Part shown: positions 35,556 through 43,819 of the stretch, one piece after another
How the letters are laid out: each line of letters begins with the position of its first letter
How positions within the stretch are numbered: position 1 is the stretch's first letter
DNA from: Algoriphagus marincola DSM 16067
GTDB taxonomy: Bacteria; Bacteroidota; Bacteroidia; Cytophagales; Cyclobacteriaceae
Length of the DNA: 64,000 bases
Direction: 5' to 3'
NCBI RefSeq assembly: GCF_000429405.1
Contig: NZ_KE386897.1
Location: 8,031 to 72,030 of the forward strand
Made by a program: the position numbers and the translations under genes
Notes under the pieces: generated by a model
What the model was told of the DNA's origin: nothing
Seen by the model: only the letters and a program-made list of their open reading frames with translations
Database searches by the model: none

Positions 35556-36200
35556 CTACCAAATGGTGTAAGTGAGAATGACGTCCTGGATTTTTTCCAC
35601 CCGAACTTGATAATGGTGATCCGCAAATTCCGTTCCTCGAATTTTTCCCTTGATGAGTTGCGCATCCGGCTCGAAAGGTTCCAATAGAATGTTTTCCCTG
35701 AAAGAAACTCCTTTTTTCCCCTGACACTTGAAAATGGATTCTTTGGCAGACCAGGCCATGGTGTAGTGGACGGGGTCCTTTTCCAGGAAATCCAGTTCCT
35801 TTTGATCTAAGAATCGAAAGCCGATCCGGAGGATTTTTTCCCTGACCAAATCCATATCAATACCTACGGGAAGATCTCGGTGAAAAATTGCTCCTGCATA
35901 GCCTTGAGTATGACTTAAGCTCACTTGGCCTCCTCCTTTCATGACTTGGGATTTGCCATGCTCGTCTTTGAAAAAGCCCGGATAAGGGATGTTTAGAGCG
36001 TCCATGGCTTCCTTGATGGCCATTCGGGAAGATGCCCATTCTTTCCGTTTTTCATGATGAGAAATATTGGCATAAGATAGCTTTTCGCGGAAGCTGAGGA
36101 AATCCAATTGATCCATAGCTTGGTCCTGAATATTCTTTAGAACCAAGACCGATTGGGAATCAATTTTTTCTATTTTTGTTTGCATAGGCCGAAAGGGCAT
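35556..36200 (-). CDS. 4'-phosphopantetheinyl transferase (Sfp type)
   Basis: A 214-residue enzyme that would transfer phosphopantetheine from CoA to carrier proteins. It shows the paired superfamily motifs PVGIDMDLV near residue 107 and AWSAKESIFKCQG near 148 (W-x3-K-E), plus the HEKRKEWASSRMAIKEAM N-terminal block and LSHTQGYAGAIF. Start could be the ATG at 36200 or the one at 36185; neither has a convincing ribosome binding site. It is divergent from the WD40 gene. Confidence 0.88.
   Translation of the reverse strand: MPFRPMQTKIEKIDSQSVLVLKNIQDQAMDQLDFLSFREKLSYANISHHEKRKEWASSRMAIKEAMDALNIPYPGFFKDEHGKSQVMKGGGQVSLSHTQGYAGAIFHRDLPVGIDMDLVREKILRIGFRFLDQKELDFLEKDPVHYTMAWSAKESIFKCQGKKGVSFRENILLEPFEPDAQLIKGKIRGTEFADHHYQVRVEKIQDVILTYTIW
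36171..36178 (+). promoter_or_regulatory. Candidate -7 element TATTTTTG
   Basis: TATTTTTG fits TAnnTTTG and lies 41 bases before the WD40 start at 36220. A TTG at 36153-36155 is only 15 bases upstream, shorter than usual, so the call is weak. Confidence 0.3.
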
Positions 36201-36219
36201 TCCTATTAGAAGCCAATAT

Positions 36220-37143
36220 ATGTCAAAAATCCAAGTTTATAAATTACACAGTCTCACCGGGCACAATGACTGTATCTATGCTTTGACCGAAGGATCCGAT
36301 CCTCGGTACTTTTATACTGGTGCAGGTGATGGAATGGTGGTAGAGTGGGACTTGGACAATCCTAAGGACGGTAAACTCATCGCCAAACTTCCGCATTCTG
36401 TCTATTCGCTTGCGATCGATCATCAGCGAAATTACTTAATCATAGGACATAATTTTGAGGGAATTCACGTCATTGATCTGAACGAAAACAAAGAGATTTG
36501 GTCCCTGAAAATGACGGAATTTGCCATTTTCCATATTACTGTGGTCGGTGACCAAATTCTTGTAGGAGATGGAGATGGAGTTTTAACTATAGTCGATATT
36601 TCTTCCCGCGCTGTGAAGAAGCATATCAAGCTGAGTTCGAAGAGTATTCGTGTGATGGATGTGGCCGTTGAAAAAATGCATCTTGCTCTCGGGCTTTCTG
36701 ATCACAGTGTTAAGATTTTGGACTTAGCAGAGGATTTCAAGCCGATTGCCAATTTAAAAAGCCATGTCAATTCGGTTTTTGCCTTGGGTTATTCTCCGGA
36801 TGAAAGCTACTTGGTCAGTGGTTCTAGAGATGCCCATTTGAAGTTTTGGAAAACTGATCCCTACGAATTAGAGGAGGATGTAGTAGCTCATATGTATGCG
36901 ATTAATTTCCTGGATTTTCGGGAGGATGGACAGCTTTTGGTGACTTGCTCTATGGATAAATCCATCAAAATATGGAGTCCTGAAGAAAGAAAATTATTGA
37001 AAGTCATCGATAAGGCACGGAATGCCGGGCACGGAACCTCAGTCAATAAGGTCATCTGGAGTAGTTACTCGAATGATATTATCTCCATTTCTGATGATCG
37101 GACCATTTCCATTTGGAATCTTGGATTAGAACAAGAAATATGA
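36220..37143 (+). CDS. WD40 repeat protein
   Basis: A 307-residue beta-propeller protein without signal peptide. WD-type repeats are visible at LHSLTGHNDCIYALTEG to VVEWDL (about 6-43), LPHSVYSLAIDHQ, LKSHVNSVFALGYSPDESYLVSGSRDAHLKFWK (about 182-214), VAHMYAINFLDFREDGQLLVTCSMDKSIKIWS and a final VNKVIWSSYSNDIISISDDRTISIWNL, giving seven blades. Such proteins scaffold protein interactions; no partner is indicated. It precedes the DivIVA-like gene by about 100 bases. Confidence 0.88.
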   Translation: MSKIQVYKLHSLTGHNDCIYALTEGSDPRYFYTGAGDGMVVEWDLDNPKDGKLIAKLPHSVYSLAIDHQRNYLIIGHNFEGIHVIDLNENKEIWSLKMTEFAIFHITVVGDQILVGDGDGVLTIVDISSRAVKKHIKLSSKSIRVMDVAVEKMHLALGLSDHSVKILDLAEDFKPIANLKSHVNSVFALGYSPDESYLVSGSRDAHLKFWKTDPYELEEDVVAHMYAINFLDFREDGQLLVTCSMDKSIKIWSPEERKLLKVIDKARNAGHGTSVNKVIWSSYSNDIISISDDRTISIWNLGLEQEI

Positions 37144-37246
37144 AGTGCCCTTAAAATACATTCTCCCAAAGTGGATGTTTAAAGAAATTCCACTCTACCT
37201 AAATGGTACTTAAGTGGATTTTGCCGATAAAAAAGACATTAAAAAA

Positions 37247-38185
37247 ATGAAAATATCACCTACCGAAATACGCAAGAAATCCTTCGAAACTGGCTTCCGA
37301 GGTTACGAAAAAAAACAAGTAGAGGAATTTCTAGAGCAAGTGAGTCAAGCTTATGAGCAGCTCAATCAGGAAAATCTTGAATTGAAAAGTAAACTTCAAC
37401 AGACAGAAGCAGAAGCCAAGCGCCTGAAGGATGTAGAGGATTCGCTTTTCAGGACTTTGAAGACCGCTGAGGACACAGGAGCTAGTATTATCGAAGAGGC
37501 AAATGCAGCAGCCGATCAAATCATCGAAGAGGCAAATGTCAGCGCAAAGAATGCGAATGATTACGCAGATAAGATCATCGGCGAAGCAAAGAAAAAGGCC
37601 GATGCGGATGCGGCAGTCATCATCGCAGCTGCTGAGAGCAAAGCTAAAGACACGATCGTGGAACTCAGAGAAAGCATGCAAGGCTTGGTCAGAAGCTACG
37701 AAAGCTTGGTCGAGCAGCGGGAACTTTTGGTCAAAAGTCTTCGCAGAATATCGCAGGATATGCTGAATCAGATTGATCTTTCTGACGCACATTTCAATCG
37801 GATCGACGCCAAGGCTCACGCTCGGGCAGTGGATGAACTGAGTCGCTCGCAGGCTTTTACATTTGCCAATCTTGAATCTTTATCTGAACAGCTTTCCCAA
37901 TCAATGGGCAACACTCAAGTGAAAGTAGAAGAGGAAGTGGTAGAAGATCCATTGGAGGAAATGGAAATCATCGAGGAGGAAATCGAAATCGAAATCCACG
38001 ATAGCACCCCGGATGTACAGCCTGAAACGGATGTAGAGGAAGAAGTCTCGGATCTATCTGAGGATGTGCAGGATGAGGAAGAAGAGCCTAAAAAAGTGGA
38101 GATCAAAAATCAGCAAGCTCCGCCTAAGCCGCAGCCAAAAGACGATGCAAATCAATCAGGATCATTTTTTGACCAATTCGACTAA
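37247..38185 (+). CDS. DivIVA-domain coiled-coil protein
   Basis: A 312-residue protein. The start is the ATG at 37247 (MKISPTEIRKKSFETGFRGY), the canonical DivIVA N-terminus; a GTG at 37214 would add 11 residues. Residues 1-60 are the membrane-curvature-sensing DivIVA domain, 60-200 a long coiled coil with repeated IIEEAN/ADQI heptads, and 225-312 a very acidic Pro/Gln-ended tail. DivIVA-like proteins localise to cell poles or septa. It overlaps folB by one base, so the two are probably co-translated. Confidence 0.85.
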   Translation: MKISPTEIRKKSFETGFRGYEKKQVEEFLEQVSQAYEQLNQENLELKSKLQQTEAEAKRLKDVEDSLFRTLKTAEDTGASIIEEANAAADQIIEEANVSAKNANDYADKIIGEAKKKADADAAVIIAAAESKAKDTIVELRESMQGLVRSYESLVEQRELLVKSLRRISQDMLNQIDLSDAHFNRIDAKAHARAVDELSRSQAFTFANLESLSEQLSQSMGNTQVKVEEEVVEDPLEEMEIIEEEIEIEIHDSTPDVQPETDVEEEVSDLSEDVQDEEEEPKKVEIKNQQAPPKPQPKDDANQSGSFFDQFD

Positions 38186-38550
38186 TGGGAAAAGTATCAC
38201 TGGAAGGAATTGAATTCCATGCCTATCATGGAGCCTATCCGGAGGAGTCTATTCTCGGAAATCGCTTCACATTAGATCTCGAATTAGAGACCGAATTTCG
38301 GGATGCGATGCTGCATGATGATTTAAAAGCCACCGTTGATTACTCCGTACTTTATCGAATCATCAAAGGAAGAATGGATGTCAAAGTGAAGCTTCTCGAG
38401 CATCTGGGACACCTGATCGTGCAAGATATTTTGGAGGCCTATCCAAAAACCAAGGAGATTCGACTGACATTGAAAAAACATGGTCCTGCTCTAGGTGGAT
38501 TGGTGAAGTATTCAGCTGTTCAAATTCAATACCCGGAAGATTATGCGTAA
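38185..38550 (+). CDS. folB: Dihydroneopterin aldolase
   Basis: A 121-residue folate-pathway enzyme converting 7,8-dihydroneopterin to 6-hydroxymethyl-dihydropterin and glycolaldehyde. It opens KVSLEGIEFHAYHGAYPEE (the FHAYHG motif carries substrate-binding residues), then NRFTLDLELE, TVDYSVLY near residue 50, LLEHLGHLI near 71 and LKKHGPALGG near 96. Length is typical. It starts on the last base of the divIVA-like stop codon and overlaps the ChaN-like gene by 8 bases. Confidence 0.92.
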   Translation: MGKVSLEGIEFHAYHGAYPEESILGNRFTLDLELETEFRDAMLHDDLKATVDYSVLYRIIKGRMDVKVKLLEHLGHLIVQDILEAYPKTKEIRLTLKKHGPALGGLVKYSAVQIQYPEDYA

Positions 38551-39406
38551 TTCCATTTTTGCTCTTACGATTTTCATTTTGTCCCTCCAGTCCTTAATGG
38601 GACAGGGAATTCCATATCAGATATTTGATTCCAAAGGCAAAGCTATAAGTTTCGAAAAGATGGCGAAGGAGTCAAAAAATGCTGATCTTGTATTCTTTGG
38701 AGAGCTACATAATAATAGCCTTGCTCATTGGCTACAGCTACAAGTTTTTAAATCACTTTCAGAGGAAAATGATCGCCTTGTGTTTGCCTCCGAGTTTTTT
38801 GAGCGAGATGATCAGCTTTTGATCGACGAGTGGATGGCCGGAAAAATCACGGATAAGAACTTTGAGACGGAGGCCAAGCTCTGGAATAATTACCTCACTG
38901 ATTACAAACCCTTGATGCTTTTTGCTAAAGAAAATCAAATCCCATTCATCGCCTCAAATGTACCAAGGCGCTATGCATCGCTGGTCAGCAGGGGAGGTAT
39001 TGAAACTTTGGATTCCTTGAGCGATGAAGCCAAAGCCTATTTCGCTATACTTCCAGTCGCAATTGATATGACGCTGCCGGGCTATGAGGCTATGCGAGGA
39101 ATGATGCACGGGGCACCAGGTAATTCAGATTATATGATTCAGGCCCAGGCACTCAAAGATGCTACGATGGGAGAATCACTTTTTGAATCCTTAAAGCAGG
39201 GAAAACAAATCTACCATGTCAATGGCTCCTACCATAGCAAAGAAGGAGAGGGGATTCTATGGTATGTCAAAAGAAGTTTCCCGGACAAAAAAATCATCAA
39301 TATCCATACAGTAGAGCAAGATCAACTGGATAGTTTGGATGAGTCCAATGCCTCAGGAGGAGACTTTATAATCGTATTGCCCAAGGACTCGCATAAGTCT
39401 TACTAA
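38543..39406 (+). CDS. ChaN-family (DUF399) secreted protein
   Basis: A 287-residue protein with a signal peptide (residues 1-20, ending LMGQG) and the ChaN/EreA-like fold: DLVFFGELHNNSLAHWLQLQV near 47-67, FASEFFERDDQLLIDEW near 83, FIASNVPRRYASLV, and a C-terminal IYHVNGSYHSKEGEGILWY. ChaN relatives are heme- or iron-binding and are often iron-regulated; that role is inference here. It overlaps folB by 8 bases and is followed 1 base later by a DUF4268 gene. Confidence 0.85.
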   Translation: MRNSIFALTIFILSLQSLMGQGIPYQIFDSKGKAISFEKMAKESKNADLVFFGELHNNSLAHWLQLQVFKSLSEENDRLVFASEFFERDDQLLIDEWMAGKITDKNFETEAKLWNNYLTDYKPLMLFAKENQIPFIASNVPRRYASLVSRGGIETLDSLSDEAKAYFAILPVAIDMTLPGYEAMRGMMHGAPGNSDYMIQAQALKDATMGESLFESLKQGKQIYHVNGSYHSKEGEGILWYVKRSFPDKKIINIHTVEQDQLDSLDESNASGGDFIIVLPKDSHKSY

Positions 39407-39407
39407 G

Positions 39408-39866
39408 ATGTACACCAAATCGGAACTCTCCCAAATCCGAAAAAGCTTCTGGACGGCTTTTGGTGCTTACATGCGTCCCATTCCCAATGCCCAAGGCCGC
39501 CGGGTCAACTGGCAAAATTACAAGACAGGGGTGAAGGAAATTTATTTTCGGATGAAAGCTGAGCGAGGCTTCGCATCAATCGGAATTGAAATTACCCATC
39601 GGGATGAGGAGCTTCAGGAGCTGTTTTTTGAGCAGTTTGGACAGCTTCGCAAAATCTTGGAGCAAAATACCGGAGAAGCCTGGGATTGGATACTGCATGA
39701 ACCCAATGAATTTGGTCAGGTGATTTCCAAGATCGAAAAAGTCAAACTGGGAGTCAATGTGCTAAATGAAGAAGAATGGCCTGAAATTATCAGTTTTCTT
39801 AAACCCAGGATGATAGCTTTAGATGAGTTTTGGGATCTGGTAAAGCCGGGTTTCGAGGATTATTAG
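39408..39866 (+). CDS. DUF4268 domain protein
   Basis: A 152-residue cytoplasmic protein matching the DUF4268 pattern: SFWTAFGAYMRPIPNAQGRRVNWQNYKTGVK at about 14-44, FASIGIEITHRDEELQELFFEQF, and the acidic, Trp-containing C-terminus DEFWDLVKPGFEDY. DUF4268 domains occur alone or in nuclease-like proteins, and no function is established. It ends the folB-ChaN run. Confidence 0.8.
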   Translation: MYTKSELSQIRKSFWTAFGAYMRPIPNAQGRRVNWQNYKTGVKEIYFRMKAERGFASIGIEITHRDEELQELFFEQFGQLRKILEQNTGEAWDWILHEPNEFGQVISKIEKVKLGVNVLNEEEWPEIISFLKPRMIALDEFWDLVKPGFEDY

Positions 39867-39877
39867 GGCCTTGATAG

Positions 39878-40414
39878 CTAGTTTTTATTTGCCATTAGCT
39901 GATCCAAAGTAGATTTGATTTCTTTAGAATTCAATACTTCATTAGCTGTTAAAACTCCTGTGCCTGTCCCCATCCAAAGCACTTCATTGGTTTTGGCATC
40001 CTGAATCAAAAAAATCACCTTTCCATATTGTCCTGATTTTTTTAATTCGGAATTAGTTGGAGAATAATTTCCTTCGGGACTAATTCCACCACCTGTACGA
40101 ACTATCTCATGTTCAAAGTTAACTGAAGCAACAACGCTTTGTATTAATAAATCGGGGTTTTCCTCAACCAGCGAAAATCCATTTTGAATCAGTTTTTTTT
40201 CGAAAATCCGATTCAATTGAACTATATCTTTTGAAGCCTCATTTTGTGCTACAAGCTTAAAAGTATTTTTCCCAATTAATCCCTCAGACTTGCTCACTAA
40301 ATCATGAACTAATATTGATTCGGTGTTTTTTCGAACATCTGAAATAGCCGAATCCGAGACTCTGCAGGAGGCAAAAGAAAAAACAGCAAGTACAAAAACG
40401 CAAAGTCTTTTCAT
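39878..40414 (-). CDS. DUF4136-like lipoprotein
   Basis: A 178-residue lipoprotein: signal peptide MKRLCVFVLAVFSFASC with lipobox Cys 17, so membrane-anchored. The body has FEKKLIQNGFSLVEENPDLLIQSVVASVNFE and a final KEIKSTLDQLMANKN, resembling DUF4136-type lipoproteins that follow a degenerate outer-membrane assembly pattern. No function is known. It is convergent with the DUF4268 gene and is followed upstream by an 830-base gap. Confidence 0.6.
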   Translation of the reverse strand: MKRLCVFVLAVFSFASCRVSDSAISDVRKNTESILVHDLVSKSEGLIGKNTFKLVAQNEASKDIVQLNRIFEKKLIQNGFSLVEENPDLLIQSVVASVNFEHEIVRTGGGISPEGNYSPTNSELKKSGQYGKVIFLIQDAKTNEVLWMGTGTGVLTANEVLNSKEIKSTLDQLMANKN

Positions 40415-41245
40415 GATTTTTCAATGTAATGGACGAAATTATTACGTTAAAGTATCGAAATAGTTCGGTATTTCAGTTCTCCAGAGGAAGATTAAATTTA
40501 GGAGTCTTTTTTTTTTACTAAACCATGGCCCATTTGGTCTTACTTTGGAGCTTCAAAATTGAATCAGTTCATTAAAAACGTTTTTTTGGGGTCTACTATA
40601 AAATTGACGAGAAATCCTTAAGGGTGATCGCTACTAAATTCAGGGACAAATAGTTTGGTAAAGATTATGATTTGAACTGGAAATTTTCGGCGATAGGGGC
40701 CCTGCGAGATTTTCGGTTTTGGAGTGCTTGGCTAACCTATTAAGAAAATGACTTAGTCCCGAGCTTGTCTCGGGAATCCAGTCATTTTTAGGTTAGCAAA
40801 GCAGGACAAAATTCCGCTGTGCACCAATTAAAAGTAAACAGAAAATGCTTCCAGCGGAAAGAAAAGATCGGGGCCAAGACTTTTGGATACTTTTGGTCTT
40901 CAAAAGTATCGAAGAAGGAAAAGAGTCGGATATCTCTGGAAAGGTTAGAAAGAGATGAGGATCAAATCAAGTCATTACTTTTTTGCGAAGTGAAATTTTC
41001 TCAAACTGGTTTCTCTCTACAAAACAATTAGATTTCAATACATCAAAATCCTCAGATTAAAGTATTTCCTTAGTTTCAGAATTGATAAATGAAGATCTTG
41101 GTTGTCTTCTCATTAATTTAAGAGTAGGAGATTTTTAATTAGATTTCTAGGAGCGCAGAAAGTGGGAGAATTTTAAATTGGAAATAATATTTAACCCAAA
41201 TAACCAAAATATACTTTCCCACTAAATCTAAGACTTCAAGATTTA
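40415..41245. repeat. 830-base gap with dispersed repeat copy
   Basis: No gene is supported. The part 40697-40915 is a diverged second copy of the block at about 26890-27125: ATTTTCGGTTTTGG, TTAAGAAAATGACTTAGTCC, a TCCCGAG...CTCGGGA dyad, GTCATTTTTAG, GGGGCCAAGACTTTTGG and TACTTTTGGTCTTCAAAAGTA. The rest is AT-rich and unremarkable. A short open frame at 40819-41031 lies within the repeat and is not considered a gene. Confidence 0.6.
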
Positions 41246-41746
41246 TTAAAAATCCCTCTTTGTGTATTCAAAAGCAGCAATGCTCGATTGGTCCCCACTT
41301 TCCAATTCCACCCAAACAGTCAAGTTTTCGCCTTCCCTCTTCATCGTCAATCCATCCAACCAAATCGTCTGATCCTCAATTTCAATTAGGCGGAATTCTA
41401 CCCATTCATCTTTATCTTCCCAAGCTGTCAAATCTGCGCTGAAGTGCTTTAGCTTCAAGGTCATAGATTCATTTTCTTCACTTAGGAAAAACAATTCACT
41501 AAAAATGAGCTTTCCTTGATCAAAAAAACGAAAAGTGCCCATCATTTGGCCGTCTCTTGCAGGAAGCCAAACCTCCTCACAGTCACCACCCAAGCCGGGA
41601 CCTGACCAAAATCCTTCTAGCCAACTTACCTGAGAAAGGTTTCCCTTTCCGGGAGACTGTCCATCCTCAAGTCTTTTTACCTCTTGAGCATTGGCTGCAA
41701 AGCAAAGGATGCAGAGGAATGAAAGAATAAAATGGTATTTCTTCAT
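41246..41746 (-). CDS. DUF6265-like secreted protein
   Basis: A 166-residue protein with a cleavable signal peptide (about residues 1-20, ending FAANAQ). The mature part matches the DUF6265 pattern: LSQVSWLEGFWSGPGLGGDCEEVWLPARDGQMMGTFRF (about 37-74), ELFFLSEENESMTLKLKHF and a C-terminal FEYTKRDF. It is probably a small periplasmic beta-barrel, lipocalin-like protein; no ligand is known. The gene is 34 bases from the degenerate IscA gene and in the same direction. Confidence 0.75.
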   Translation of the reverse strand: MKKYHFILSFLCILCFAANAQEVKRLEDGQSPGKGNLSQVSWLEGFWSGPGLGGDCEEVWLPARDGQMMGTFRFFDQGKLIFSELFFLSEENESMTLKLKHFSADLTAWEDKDEWVEFRLIEIEDQTIWLDGLTMKREGENLTVWVELESGDQSSIAAFEYTKRDF

Positions 41747-41780
41747 GGCTTGGGTCTTGCCATGAATTTACAAATAAAAG

Positions 41781-42095
41781 CTATTGATCGTGTCTTTTTG
41801 GCAGGTCTGGATTGACAAAAGTGAATCCCCGAGCTTCATCTCCTTCAAAAAAGTCAATCTGCATTCCCATTAGAAACATGTAATGACGTTTTTCGATTAA
41901 AACGGGTATGCCATTGATTTCGAATTTTTGATCTTCTTCTTTGGGTTTGTCAAAGCCCAAAGCATAGGACATACCCCCACATCCGCCGCCTTTGACTCCC
42001 ACTCGGAGGAAGTAATCCAAAGGAATATTTTTGTGCTGAATGATGTTTTTGATTTCAGCTTCTGCTTTTTCGCTAATACTTATCGGGGTGAGCAT
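41781..42095 (-). CDS. HesB/IscA-family protein lacking the C-terminal cysteines
   Basis: A 104-residue A-type carrier homologue: RVGVKGGGCGGMSYALGFD at residues 31-49 with Cys 39, then EINGIPVLIEKRHYMFLMGMQIDFFEG and RGFTFVNPDLPKRHDQ. The standard CGC pair that completes the Fe-S/iron site is absent; the chain ends in LPKRHDQ instead. The window also encodes a complete homologue (57427-57753, Cys 36, 100, 102). It may therefore be a regulatory or different-metal member. Divergent from the 42209 gene. Confidence 0.85.
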   Translation of the reverse strand: MLTPISISEKAEAEIKNIIQHKNIPLDYFLRVGVKGGGCGGMSYALGFDKPKEEDQKFEINGIPVLIEKRHYMFLMGMQIDFFEGDEARGFTFVNPDLPKRHDQ

Positions 42096-42208
42096 GTATT
42101 TCGAATGTTTTTGGCAGGAAATTGGTTCGAAGACTTTACAAATTTACACAAGGATACGTTTATAAGGCCGGATAATTTTAGGATATTCGGACATTCTAGA
42201 TCTGATTT

Positions 42209-42733
42209 ATGGACTATTTAGTAGAATTACTCAAAATTGTACTCCCTGCAGGAGTGGTGCTATATGGCATGTACTTAGTCATCGTGTCGTTTATCTCCAA
42301 AGAGCGTGAGAAAATGCTCATTGAGTTGAAAACCCAAAACTCGCAGACTATTCTACCAGTAAGACTTCAGGCTGCTGAGCGCTTATGCCTGTTGCTGGAG
42401 CGTATCACTCCAAATAATCTGGTCCGACGTGCCAATGCCTCAGGGATGACTGCTGCAGAGTTGCATTCCGTGCTTTTGTCTGAAGTGCGGGAGGAGTTTA
42501 GCCATAATTATTCCCAACAGGTTTATTTCTCAGAGGAAACCTGGGAAGCTGTCAAAAGAGCGATCGAGGAAGTCACGACCATTATCAACCTAAGTCGACA
42601 AGGCCTAGGAGAAGAGCAATCAAAGGGTATGGATTTGGCCAAAGCCATATTCGCTTTGTCCTTGGAACGAAAAAATGACGCTATTGCTTTTGCTTTAAAA
42701 CAGGTCAAGTCAGAGATCAATATTTATTTCTAA
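42209..42733 (+). CDS. Conserved membrane-anchored protein, unknown function
   Basis: A 174-residue protein with one N-terminal transmembrane helix (about residues 8-28, LLKIVLPAGVVLYGMYLVIV) and a helical cytoplasmic domain: LKTQNSQTILPVRLQAAERLCLLLERITPNNLVRR, then QQVYFSEETWEAVKRAIEEVTTIINLS. It looks like a Bacteroidetes-specific conserved hypothetical. It is followed 5 bases later by the YkvA gene, so the two are probably co-transcribed. No function can be given. Confidence 0.65.
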   Translation: MDYLVELLKIVLPAGVVLYGMYLVIVSFISKEREKMLIELKTQNSQTILPVRLQAAERLCLLLERITPNNLVRRANASGMTAAELHSVLLSEVREEFSHNYSQQVYFSEETWEAVKRAIEEVTTIINLSRQGLGEEQSKGMDLAKAIFALSLERKNDAIAFALKQVKSEINIYF

Positions 42734-42738
42734 TAGCC

Positions 42739-43152
42739 ATGTCAAAAATCAGCGATAAAGCCCATCAGCTACTCGATCAAGCAAAAGCTCTATTTGGCAA
42801 GCAGGTAGAAGGCTTGGCCCAAAAAGAAGGAAAGATCAAAGAATTGATTGCTGGAGTAAAGCAAAAGCTGGTAGACTTTGGGGGGAATCCCCGTGTCAAG
42901 AAGTTAGTGGAGCCGATTTCCATTTTTATTCGTATGCTCAAGGCTCATTTCTCCGGTGTCAAAAAGCTCTCGAGCTCAACCTTAGGCTTGGTTGTATTGG
43001 CCTTGGTTTATTTTTTATCTCCTATAGATATCATCCCGGATTTTCTGGGAGTTTTTGGCTTTGCTGATGATCTTTCGGTGATTTTGGCTGTCTTTGCAAA
43101 GCTCAAAGATGAAGTGGAGGAGTTTTTGGACTGGGAACGAACTCAGCTGTAA
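42739..43152 (+). CDS. YkvA (DUF1232) family membrane protein
   Basis: A 137-residue protein. A charged N-terminal helical region (1-70) is followed by the DUF1232 signature LGLVVLALVYFLSPIDIIPDFLGVFGFADDLSVILAVF (about 83-120): two hydrophobic stretches around the SPIDIIPDF loop. Function of the family is unknown. It sits between a membrane-anchored hypothetical and a thioredoxin-like gene, in the same direction. Confidence 0.88.
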   Translation: MSKISDKAHQLLDQAKALFGKQVEGLAQKEGKIKELIAGVKQKLVDFGGNPRVKKLVEPISIFIRMLKAHFSGVKKLSSSTLGLVVLALVYFLSPIDIIPDFLGVFGFADDLSVILAVFAKLKDEVEEFLDWERTQL

Positions 43153-43189
43153 ATCCTGCTGTTAGTCTCACAAATCCATCCACCCATCT

Positions 43190-43819
43190 ATGCTGGAACA
43201 AGTGACTAAAACGCAAACAATCACCGCCGATACCATTGCCGGGGCGATGACTTATCAAGAGTATAAAGATCTGGCTGATAGACTTTTTGCTCAAGGGAAA
43301 ACGACAGGAGAGAATCAATCCCAGGCTTATATCGATTACACTCGTATTGCCATTCAACGAATGCGCAAATGGGATAAAATCGCCAAAGTTTCAGAGCGAA
43401 TGGTAGAAAAGGTTAAGAAACTTCCTCCTCAGATTTGGCTGATTATCACGGAGGCTTGGTGTGGAGATGCCGGTCAAAACATTCCTTACATCTATAAACT
43501 TGCAGAATTCAACCCAAATATTCAGGTAAGATTGATCCTTCGGGATGAAAACGTAGATATCATGGATGCTCACCTTACAAACGGAGCTCGATCCATACCA
43601 AAATTGGTCGCTTTGAGCCCTGGATTGCAGCGAGTTTTTTTTACTTGGGGACCCAAACCACAGTATTTGATCGAAAAGCAGAAAGCTTTTAAGAATAATC
43701 CTGATGGGAAGTCTTTTCAGGAATACATCGAAGAAGTACATTTTTGGTATGCCAAGGACAAGAATCAAACCTTGGAAAAAGAAATGGAAGCTTGCTTTGA
43801 AAATGCTTTTGGAATATGA
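43190..43819 (+). CDS. Thioredoxin-family protein with single-Cys active site
   Basis: A 209-residue cytoplasmic thioredoxin-fold protein. The active-site region reads IWLIITEAWCGDAGQNIPYIYKL near residue 80-103: the second Cys of CxxC is replaced, leaving CGDA. GARSIPKLVAL near 140 supplies the cis-Pro loop. Such single-Cys forms occur in the bacillithiol-type and glutaredoxin-like groups; dithiol reduction is unlikely. It overlaps the following oxidoreductase-like gene by 4 bases. Confidence 0.75.
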   Translation: MLEQVTKTQTITADTIAGAMTYQEYKDLADRLFAQGKTTGENQSQAYIDYTRIAIQRMRKWDKIAKVSERMVEKVKKLPPQIWLIITEAWCGDAGQNIPYIYKLAEFNPNIQVRLILRDENVDIMDAHLTNGARSIPKLVALSPGLQRVFFTWGPKPQYLIEKQKAFKNNPDGKSFQEYIEEVHFWYAKDKNQTLEKEMEACFENAFGI

